Of a DNA stretch of 5,310 nucleotides, positions 1 to 5,310 are shown piece after piece. This stretch comes from Paracoccaceae bacterium (lineage in GTDB: Bacteria; Pseudomonadota; Alphaproteobacteria; Rhodobacterales; Rhodobacteraceae). Position 1 is the stretch's first letter. Every line of letters starts with the position of its first letter. The notes beneath the pieces were generated by a model. It had not been told where the DNA came from and did not search any database. It saw only the letters and a list, made by a program, of their open reading frames with translations. The DNA is taken from positions 1 through 5,310 of the forward strand of contig JABGTH010000224.1 of the NCBI GenBank assembly GCA_018647275.1. Direction: 5' to 3'. Both the position numbers and the translations under genes were made by a program.

Positions 1-103
1 CGTAAGGTATGATTAAGAAATTATTAATTTTGGGGAATTAGGATGACGCGTGGGCAGATTGAAAGCGAGGCAACAGTGGCTCTCTACCTCAGCCCCAATT
101 TGA
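1..103. other. Non-coding region downstream of mltG
   Basis: No credible gene lies here. The left 45 bases are AT-rich and include a 13-base palindrome (18-30). The right half is of mixed composition. Reading along the minus strand after the mltG stop, I find no strong GC hairpin followed by a T run. The best pairing is TTGGGG (30-35) with CCCCAA (93-98), only 6 bp across a 57-base gap. The mltG transcript may therefore run on past the window edge or end at a site not visible here. A short plus-strand reading frame starting at 43 runs into the mltG 3' end and looks like chance. Confidence 0.6.
18..30. repeat. Short AT-only palindrome
   Basis: The sequence is AAATTA-T-TAATTT, two perfect 6-base inverted arms around a single central T. 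It sits in the most AT-rich part of the window, about 75 bases past the mltG stop. It could be an operator half-site pair or part of a promoter for a gene beyond the left edge. AT-only palindromes arise easily by chance in AT-rich spacers, so no function is claimed. Confidence 0.35.
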
Positions 104-1267
104 TCAATTCCCCTCAGCCGCCTTCTTCTCAGCTTCAATCTTGCGCCACTTAGCGACGTTGCGATTGTGCTCTTCCAGCGTGACTGCAAAGGCGTGGCCG
201 CCGGTGCCGTCTGCGACGAAGAAAATATAGGGCGTTTCGTCAGGGTTGGCCGCAGCAAGCAAACTGGCGCGGCCAGGGTTGGCGATTGGTGTTGGCGGCA
301 ACGCAGGGATCACATAGGTGTTCCAAGGCGTCTCCGCACGCAGCTCAGAGCGGCGCAGACCACGGCCCAAGATGCCCTCGCCCTTTGTAATCCCATAGAT
401 CACAGTCGGGTCGGTTTGCAGGCGCATGTTCTTGTTCAAACGGTTCACAAAAACACTGGCGACCTGTTCACGTTCACGGGCCACGCCCGTCTCTTTTTCG
501 ATCAAAGACGCAAGGATCAGCAAGTCCTCTCGGTTATTAACCGGAACCGCGCTGTTGCGCCCTTCCCATGCATCGGCAATCCACCTTGCCTGTTGATCCT
601 GCATACGTACCAATAGGCCTGCACGCTCGTCACCCGGTTTCACTTCATAGCTGTCTGGACCCAATGTGCCCTCGGCCGGAACCTCTGCCACTTCGCCTTT
701 CAAGACGTCGATGCTTTTAAGGCTGTTCACAACCTGCCAGCTGGTCACGCCCTCAGCCAATGCTACGCGGAAACGTGTGTCGGCTTTGTCTTTGACGGCT
801 GCAAATGCGCTTGGGGCTTCATCCGTTGCAGGGTTGAACTGTATCTTTTCAACGTAACGGCCCGTTGCGGGATCAAGTTCACGCACTTGCACGCCAACAC
901 GGTTGATCCCGATACGGTACACAACCTCAATGCCACAGGTGTTTGCGCCACCTTTGGTGACCAGATAAACGATCTGTTCCATAGACGCGCCGCCCTCAAC
1001 TAAATAGCTGCCAGCCTTCAATGAACTTGTCTTATCAGCGTAATCGGCACCCACACGGAACATCCGAGCAGAGGACACAGCACCTTGCTCAGCCAAATCA
1101 ACGCTAACGCGCTTCATGTTTGATCCACGATCCACTTGCAAGCAAATCGCCTGATCCAATGGACCTTCCGTCGTGTATTGGGTTTTGCCCCATACTATTA
1201 GGCCGCCCAGCAAGAACAGGGCAACCACCAAGAATGTTACTGCGTTAGACGCAATATTTCGCCACAT
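104..1267 (-). CDS. mltG: Endolytic murein transglycosylase MltG (YceG-like)
   Basis: MltG is an inner-membrane lytic transglycosylase. It cleaves nascent peptidoglycan inside the strand, forming 1,6-anhydro-MurNAc ends, and so acts as a terminase for glycan chain elongation. The 387-residue product has a short N-terminal tail, one membrane anchor at about residues 8-27, and a LysM-like region at about 52-106. The YceG catalytic domain covers about 199-375. Visible signatures are EGTLGPDSYEV (199-209), LIEKET (255-260) with the probable catalytic Glu at 257 (E. coli Glu218 equivalent), MRLQTDPTVIYG (281-292), ETPWNTY (312-318), LPPTPIANPG (323-332) and FFVADGTGGHAF (349-360). About 50-60 extra residues (roughly 110-165) separate the LysM-like part from the catalytic part, which makes it longer than the ~340-residue E. 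coli protein. The start is fixed by a TGATG overlap with the fabF stop, implying co-transcription and probable translational coupling. A weak purine-rich GGGAAAG lies upstream, inside the fabF end. The family assignment is very secure. Confidence 0.96.
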   Translation of the reverse strand: MWRNIASNAVTFLVVALFLLGGLIVWGKTQYTTEGPLDQAICLQVDRGSNMKRVSVDLAEQGAVSSARMFRVGADYADKTSSLKAGSYLVEGGASMEQIVYLVTKGGANTCGIEVVYRIGINRVGVQVRELDPATGRYVEKIQFNPATDEAPSAFAAVKDKADTRFRVALAEGVTSWQVVNSLKSIDVLKGEVAEVPAEGTLGPDSYEVKPGDERAGLLVRMQDQQARWIADAWEGRNSAVPVNNREDLLILASLIEKETGVAREREQVASVFVNRLNKNMRLQTDPTVIYGITKGEGILGRGLRRSELRAETPWNTYVIPALPPTPIANPGRASLLAAANPDETPYIFFVADGTGGHAFAVTLEEHNRNVAKWRKIEAEKKAAEGN

Positions 1268-2526
1268 CAGTCGACTTTCCCGAAGATAACAGAAGCGTTC
1301 GTGCCACCAAAGCCAAAGGAATTGGACAATGCGACTTTAACTTCGCGTTCGACTTTTTTGTTGGCCGCTAGATCGATCTTGGTCTCAACCGCCGGATTGT
1401 CCAAGTTGATCGTTGGTGGGCAAACAGAGTCGCGAATTGCAAGAACGCTAAAGATCGCTTCGATCGCGCCAGCTGCACCCAACAAGTGACCCGTTGAGGA
1501 CTTGGTGGAAGACATGGTCACGTTTGCCGCGTGATCGTCCAACATACGTTCAACTGCGCCCAACTCGATGGTGTCAGCCATCGTGGAGGTGCCGTGTGCG
1601 TTGATATAGTCAATGTCTGATGGTTCTAGGCCAGCATTGCGCAATGCTGCGCGCATGGACCGTTCGCCGCCCTCACCGGTCTCTGATGGGGCTGTGATGT
1701 GGTATGCATCGCCTGACAGGCCATAACCCAAAACTTCGGCATAGATTTTTGCGCCACGGGCTTTGGCGTGTTCGTATTCTTCAAGGATTACAACACCCGC
1801 GCCTTCCCCCATGACGAAACCATCACGGTCAGCGTCATATGGGCGACTGGCTTTTTGCGGATCATCCGCGCCCTTAGTGGACAGCGCCTTACAGGCGTTG
1901 AAGCCCGCGATACCAATTTTACAAATCGCAGCTTCGGCACCACCAGCAACCATAACATCCGCATCACCAAACATGATCAAACGGGACGCGTCGCCAATCG
2001 CGTGCGCGCCAGTGGAACATGCCGTCACAACAGAGTGGTTCGGGCCTTTGAAGCCGTATTTAATCGACACTTGGCCAGAGATCAGATTGATCAATGCACC
2101 CGGTACAAAGAACGGGCTGACGCGGCGTGGGCCCTTTTCTTCCATCAACACAGCTGTGTTGGCGATAGAGTTCAATCCACCGATACCAGAACCAATCAAA
2201 ACGCCTGTGCGTTCTAGATCGTCGTTTTCTGTTGGCATCCAGCCAGAGTCTTCAACCGCTTGTTGGGCCGCAGCCAAACCGAATTGGATGAATGTATCTA
2301 CTTTGCGCTGCTCTTTTGGCAACATGTAAGCGTCAGCGTTAAATGTACCGTCTGTGCCATCGCCCAAGGGAACTTCGCAAGCATACGTGGTGACAAGGCC
2401 CGTCGTGTCAAAACCAGTGATAGGTCCAGCACCGGATTTGCCGTCAAGAATGCGGCTCCAGCTTTCTTCGACACCATCAGCCAACGGTGTGACCAAACCT
2501 AAACCTGTTACGACGACTCTGCGCAT
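1267..2526 (-). CDS. fabF: Beta-ketoacyl-ACP synthase II (FabF)
   Basis: FabF condenses malonyl-ACP with acyl-ACP, releasing CO2, in cytosolic type II fatty acid elongation. In E. coli it is also needed for cis-vaccenate formation and its temperature response. The 419-residue product is a full-length thiolase-fold synthase. The catalytic triad is visible: Cys170 in VTACSTG, His311 in NAHGTST and His347 in STGHLLGAAG, with the conserved Lys342 in STKSSTG. The gating loop GFGGTN is at 405-410, including Phe407. The N-terminal RRVVVTGLGLVTP is typical of FabF rather than FabB. The start at 2526 is supported by AAGGG (minus strand, at 2536-2540) nine bases upstream, and by alignment with the usual FabF N-terminus. 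The stop overlaps the mltG start by one base. No acpP lies directly upstream; a divergent transporter gene is there instead. Transcription must therefore begin within the 164-base gap or inside the transporter gene. Confidence 0.97.
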   Translation of the reverse strand: MRRVVVTGLGLVTPLADGVEESWSRILDGKSGAGPITGFDTTGLVTTYACEVPLGDGTDGTFNADAYMLPKEQRKVDTFIQFGLAAAQQAVEDSGWMPTENDDLERTGVLIGSGIGGLNSIANTAVLMEEKGPRRVSPFFVPGALINLISGQVSIKYGFKGPNHSVVTACSTGAHAIGDASRLIMFGDADVMVAGGAEAAICKIGIAGFNACKALSTKGADDPQKASRPYDADRDGFVMGEGAGVVILEEYEHAKARGAKIYAEVLGYGLSGDAYHITAPSETGEGGERSMRAALRNAGLEPSDIDYINAHGTSTMADTIELGAVERMLDDHAANVTMSSTKSSTGHLLGAAGAIEAIFSVLAIRDSVCPPTINLDNPAVETKIDLAANKKVEREVKVALSNSFGFGGTNASVIFGKVD

Positions 2527-2690
2527 ATGCTCTGTCCCTTAAGAATTTGTTGCCTTGCTCATACCTTGGCTTGCCCCCTCAATTCAAGGGTAGGTTGGTG
2601 GACCAAGGCAAGCTATTGTCCATTCTGCACCTTGATCCTGTCTGAGCCTGTGCTAGCGATGAAATAACAAATACTAACAGGACAAACCTG
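2527..2690. promoter_or_regulatory. Divergent fabF / EamA-transporter intergenic region
   Basis: This gap separates two divergent starts, so it should hold both promoters. For the transporter, a plausible but weak sigma70-like pair is TTGATC (2632-2637) and TAGCGA (2654-2659) with a 16-base spacer. AGGA at 2679-2682 is its Shine-Dalgarno site, 8 bases before the ATG. For fabF on the minus strand, TTGAAT (2587-2582) and TATGAG (2563-2558) are 18 bases apart, also weak. The fabF Shine-Dalgarno site is AAGGG at 2540-2536. Five copies of CCTTG or its complement fall between 2553 and 2634. The region is certain to be regulatory in a broad sense, but the individual promoter calls are tentative. Confidence 0.5.
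2550..2613 (-). repeat. Overlapping inverted repeats in the fabF leader
   Basis: A shared segment, CCAAGGCAAGC (2603-2613 on the plus strand), can pair with two other places in the probable fabF leader. Its part CAAGGCAA (2604-2611) is exactly complementary to TTGCCTTG (2550-2557), 8 bp. Its part GGCAAGC (2607-2613) is exactly complementary to GCTTGCC (2569-2575), 7 bp. A third option pairs CCAAGG (2603-2608) with CCTTGG (2564-2569). A small CCCT/AGGG hairpin (2576-2579 with 2587-2590) fits inside the second option. The 8-bp and 7-bp pairings use the same bases and cannot form together. The repeats are directly visible; a role as operator or RNA switch is only a possibility. Confidence 0.5.
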
Positions 2691-3689
2691 ATGCGCGTTC
2701 CAACCTTTTTCAACAACGCAGCGGGTGCCTTGATGGCATTGGCCGCTTTCGCCGTGTTTTCCACCCATGACGTGATCGTCAAGAAATTAGGGGCCACCTA
2801 TTCCCCATTCCAAGTGGTGTTTATCACAGCCCTTCTTAGTTTTCCGATCATCACACTTGTAATGATGAGTGATCAAAAGCCGGACACCATTCGCCCCAAA
2901 CACCCCTACTGGATGACCATCCGCAGCATTGTTGGCGTGGTTGCAGCGCTTTGTGCGTTTTACGCGGTGACCGCCCTGCCGCTATCGCAATTTTACGCCT
3001 TCATCTTTGCCTCACCACTCATCATCACCATTCTAGCGATCCCGATGCTGGGCGAAGTGGTGCGGTTGCGCCGTGGACTGGCGATTATTGTCGGATTGGT
3101 TGGGGTTCTGATCGTGATCCGCCCCGGATCTGCCGAATTCTCGATAGGGCATATCGCGGCCATCTCGGCGGCCTGTGCGGGTGCATTCGTATCCATCATC
3201 ACCCGCAAGATCGGCGCGGAAGAACGCGGCGTTGTGATGATGATCTATCCAATGATGTCGAACCTATTCATCACGGCATTGTTCCTGCCCTTTGTCTACG
3301 TACAAATCCCTTTGGCAGACCTTGGGCTGTTCGCCATTGATACGCTGCTGGTGCTGACGGCGATGTGGTTGTTGGTTGCGGCTTACACCCGAACAGATGC
3401 GATAATCGTGGCCCCTATGCAGTATTCGCAAATCATCTGGGCGACAGTGTTTGGTTACTTCATCTTTACTGAGACGCCAGAGTGGCAGACCTACCTGGGC
3501 ACAGCTGTGATTGTGTTGTCTGGTATCTACATTCTGAAACGCGAAGCCACGAGCGATGCATCAGAGAATACACCAGTGATGAAAACCCGCACACGCGCCG
3601 GCCATGTTATGTCGGTTCGTGTGGGGCATATGCTGCGCCGTCAGCGTCGCCGCGATGCACAGGCCGCAGAAGATGTGACGAATAAGTAA
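2691..3689 (+). CDS. EamA-family (DMT superfamily) transporter, substrate unknown
   Basis: This is a probable inner-membrane exporter or importer of a small metabolite. EamA/RhaT-type carriers of the drug/metabolite transporter superfamily move amino acids, nucleotide derivatives and similar solutes, and the substrate cannot be read from sequence. The 332-residue product shows about ten hydrophobic segments, near 12-32, 38-58, 77-94, 97-118, 126-144, 154-172, 181-200, 212-232, 237-259 and 266-283. This fits two five-helix EamA repeats. Typical features are GLVGVLIVIRPG (135-146) at the end of the first repeat, and a Glu-rich FTETPEW turn (259-265) leading to the last helix. The hydrophobic core ends near 283. 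It is followed by about 49 hydrophilic, strongly basic residues, longer than usual. The start is supported by AGGA eight bases upstream. The gene is transcribed alone, divergent from fabF and convergent with the phosphate transporter gene. The family is secure and the function is not. Confidence 0.92.
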   Translation: MRVPTFFNNAAGALMALAAFAVFSTHDVIVKKLGATYSPFQVVFITALLSFPIITLVMMSDQKPDTIRPKHPYWMTIRSIVGVVAALCAFYAVTALPLSQFYAFIFASPLIITILAIPMLGEVVRLRRGLAIIVGLVGVLIVIRPGSAEFSIGHIAAISAACAGAFVSIITRKIGAEERGVVMMIYPMMSNLFITALFLPFVYVQIPLADLGLFAIDTLLVLTAMWLLVAAYTRTDAIIVAPMQYSQIIWATVFGYFIFTETPEWQTYLGTAVIVLSGIYILKREATSDASENTPVMKTRTRAGHVMSVRVGHMLRRQRRRDAQAAEDVTNK

Positions 3690-3707
3690 ACGCCTCCCAA
3701 ACAAACG

Positions 3708-3746
3708 AAAACGGGCAGCGGATCGTGTGATCTCCCTGCCCGTTTT
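3708..3746. terminator. Bidirectional intrinsic terminator
   Basis: AAAACGGGCAG (3708-3718) and CTGCCCGTTTT (3736-3746) form a perfect 11-bp stem with a 17-base loop. Inside the loop, GATC (3721-3724) and GATC (3729-3732) can pair around GTGT and extend the hairpin. The stem ends in TTTT on both strands, so it can work in either direction. It lies 19 bases past the plus-strand transporter stop and 20 bases past the minus-strand phosphate transporter stop, the expected place for a shared terminator between convergent genes. Confidence 0.88.
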
Positions 3747-3765
3747 GCATTTCAGCCTAAGGTGA

Positions 3766-5247
3766 TTAGCCAGCGATTGTGCTGATCAGCCAGAACAATG
3801 TCGCAGACAAGATCGCGGCGGCAGGCACTGTGATGACCCATGCAGCAATGATTGTCAGGAAGTGCGAACGACGCACCAATTTGCGACGGCTGCGCTCATC
3901 TGAGCTTAGCTCTGGCAGGTTCGCTTCAACACGTGCACGTTTCATACGGCGGGATGCGTCCCACTCACGGAAGAAACCAACACCAAACACACCACCAACA
4001 GCGATGTGGGTCGAGCTAACCGGCAGACCCAACCAGCTGGCAACGATCACAGTGATCGCAGCAGACAGGGCCACACAATAAGCACGCATCGGGTTCAGCT
4101 TGGTGATCTGGCCACCAACCATACGGATCAGCTTTGGACCAAACAGGAACAGACCAAAGGAGATGCCCAACGCGCCGATAACCATCACCCACAACGGGAT
4201 GGACACAGCGGCAGTGAAATCACCTGATTGGGATGCCTGAACGATCGCTGCCAACGGGCCAACAGCATTCGCCACATCGTTTGCGCCGTGCGCAAAGCTT
4301 AGCAAAGCGGCAGACACAACCAATGGAATACCAAACAAAACCTTCAAAGATTTGTTGCGGTTTTCAAGGCCTTCAGCTTGTTTGCGGATCACTGGGATCA
4401 TGACAAGCCAGATGATGATACCAAGGGCCAGACCGATGGACAGAGCCGTGGTCAGATCGATCTTGATGATCTTCTTCAGGCCTTTCATAGCAAGGTAGGT
4501 TGAAAACGCCCCGCCCATGATGCCAACCAAAACTGGAACCCAACGTTTCGCCGCCGAGATTTTATCGTCTTGGTAAACGATACGGGATTTAATGAACCAC
4601 AAGAACGCTGCCGCAATGGTACCACCAAGTACTGGTGAGATCACCCAGCTGGCTGCGATCTTGGACATTGTTGGCCAGTTCACGGCTGCAAAACCTGCAG
4701 CAGCAATACCCGCCCCCATAACGCCACCCACGACAGAGTGCGTGGTAGAAACCGGTGCGCCAACCCATGTGGCCAAATTCACCCAAAGGGCAGCTGACAA
4801 AAGTGCTGCCAACATTGCCCAGATAAAGATGCCCGAGGTTTGCATGCTTTCAGGTGCGATGATGCCTTTTGCGATGGTCGACACAACGTCGCCCCCCGCC
4901 AGCAATGCGCCCATGCTTTCAAACACAGCAGCAATCGCAATCGCGGCCCCCATCGACAAGGCGTTAGCCCCAACGGCTGGGCCCATATTGTTGGCAACAT
5001 CGTTCGCGCCAATGTTCAACGCCATGTAAGCACCAACACCAGCAGCAATAATCACGATGAGCGTGTTATTAGACTGACCAAAAAAGACAGTCGCCAAAAC
5101 GCTGGCAAGCACCACAAACACAAATGATATGCCAAGACCAACCATCGGGCGTGACGCATAGGCCGTCGCCGCTTCTAGATTTGTCAAACGACCCAAGTCG
5201 CGGTCTAGTGTATCAAGGTGATCCGCATCAAAATTGTTATTAGACAT
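3766..5247 (-). CDS. pit: PiT-family inorganic phosphate transporter
   Basis: This is an inner-membrane low-affinity phosphate symporter of the PiT (PF01384) family, driven by H+ or Na+ and often carrying metal-phosphate complexes. The 493-residue product has about twelve hydrophobic segments and the inverted-repeat signatures of the family. GANDVANNMGP (80-90) and GANDVANAVGP (321-331) are the paired signatures. Each is followed by a PVSTTH-type motif: APVSTTHSVVGG (164-175) and LPVSSTHIAVGG (408-419). A hydrophilic N-terminus of about 34 residues precedes the first helix, and a charged loop at about 427-461 precedes the last helix (462-488). An in-frame start 17 codons further upstream (5298) exists. 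I prefer 5247 because GAGG lies six bases before it and the upstream extension is very basic and reads like leader DNA. No clear PhoB box is visible in the 63 bases upstream. Many PiT genes pair with a DUF47/PhoU-like gene; none is inside this window. H+ versus Na+ coupling cannot be decided here. Confidence 0.95.
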   Translation of the reverse strand: MSNNNFDADHLDTLDRDLGRLTNLEAATAYASRPMVGLGISFVFVVLASVLATVFFGQSNNTLIVIIAAGVGAYMALNIGANDVANNMGPAVGANALSMGAAIAIAAVFESMGALLAGGDVVSTIAKGIIAPESMQTSGIFIWAMLAALLSAALWVNLATWVGAPVSTTHSVVGGVMGAGIAAAGFAAVNWPTMSKIAASWVISPVLGGTIAAAFLWFIKSRIVYQDDKISAAKRWVPVLVGIMGGAFSTYLAMKGLKKIIKIDLTTALSIGLALGIIIWLVMIPVIRKQAEGLENRNKSLKVLFGIPLVVSAALLSFAHGANDVANAVGPLAAIVQASQSGDFTAAVSIPLWVMVIGALGISFGLFLFGPKLIRMVGGQITKLNPMRAYCVALSAAITVIVASWLGLPVSSTHIAVGGVFGVGFFREWDASRRMKRARVEANLPELSSDERSRRKLVRRSHFLTIIAAWVITVPAAAILSATLFWLISTIAG

Positions 5248-5253
5248 TTTTTT

Positions 5254-5257
5254 CCTC
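5254..5257 (-). promoter_or_regulatory. Ribosome binding site of the phosphate transporter gene
   Basis: On the minus strand the sequence reads ATTGAGGAAAAAAATG, giving GAGG with a six-base all-A spacer to the ATG at 5247. This is the best ribosome binding site in the window. It decides the start in favour of 5247 over the in-frame ATG at 5298. Confidence 0.8.
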
Positions 5258-5310
5258 AATTTATGCGCCAGTCTACGCATTCGGTGCGCGGCTAGCACCT
5301 GTTTAAGAAC

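Noticed and set aside
30..98. TTGGGG/CCCCAA pairing as an mltG terminator
   Set aside because: It is only 6 bp with a 57-base loop, too weak to call a terminator.
43..150. Small plus-strand frame of about 35 codons starting at 43
   Set aside because: It overlaps the end of mltG on the other strand, has only a weak purine stretch before the ATG, and the peptide has no recognisable feature.
167..616. 149-codon plus-strand open frame opposite mltG
   Set aside because: It lies wholly opposite a well-supported gene, has no ribosome binding site I can see, and its translation shows no family signature. It is a shadow frame.
1570..1596. FabF has HGTSTMAD where many synthases have HGTSTP
   Set aside because: The change next to the active-site His first looked unusual, but I recall the same Met variant in other Rhodobacterales FabF proteins. 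All catalytic residues are intact.
1763..2329. 188-codon plus-strand open frame opposite fabF
   Set aside because: It is antisense to the most conserved part of FabF, and its product is low in complexity and resembles no family. A second plus-strand frame (1768-2217) overlaps it, as expected for codon-bias shadows.
5248..5298. Longer phosphate transporter start at 5298
   Set aside because: The extra 17 residues are very basic, the ATG has no good ribosome binding site, and GAGG fits the start at 5247 exactly.
5248..5310. PhoB box upstream of the phosphate transporter gene
   Set aside because: I looked for two CTGTCAT-like repeats spaced 11 bases apart on both strands and found none in the 63 visible bases. 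More upstream sequence is outside the window.

Overview
This is an ordinary chromosomal core region, most likely from a marine alphaproteobacterium of the order Rhodobacterales (Roseobacter group). That placement rests on the style of the proteins: the FabF active-site surroundings, an MltG with a long middle segment, and a PiT transporter with hydrophilic N- and C-terminal stretches. It also rests on the moderate GC content and the gene order. It is an inference from memory of the families, not a database result. I see no mobile element, CRISPR array, tRNA, rRNA or toxin-antitoxin pair, and no sign of a new defence or biosynthetic system.

Layout, left to right. Positions 1-103 are non-coding and lie downstream of mltG. 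They are AT-rich at the left end and hold a small AT palindrome. Positions 104-2526 carry a two-gene minus-strand operon, fabF then mltG, joined by a TGATG stop/start overlap. FabF elongates acyl-ACP chains in type II fatty acid synthesis. MltG is the inner-membrane lytic transglycosylase that cuts nascent peptidoglycan and sets glycan strand length. Positions 2527-2690 are a divergent intergenic region that must carry the starts of both fabF and the next gene. It is dense in CCTTG/CAAGG motifs and can form alternative hairpins. Positions 2691-3689 encode a plus-strand EamA-type (DMT superfamily) ten-helix transporter of unknown substrate. Positions 3690-3765 hold a strong hairpin with flanking A and T runs that probably ends both convergent transcripts. 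Positions 3766-5247 encode a minus-strand PiT-family inorganic phosphate transporter. Positions 5248-5310 are its short visible upstream region with a good Shine-Dalgarno site.

fabF and mltG fit together as envelope growth genes (membrane lipid and cell wall). In E. coli the matching cluster runs acpP-fabF-pabC-mltG-tmk-holB. Here pabC is absent between the two genes, and acpP is not next to fabF on the window side. The two transporter genes are separate units with no evident link to the operon. The observations most worth a second look are the motif-rich leader upstream of fabF, with its mutually exclusive pairings, and the basic C-terminal tail of the EamA transporter.
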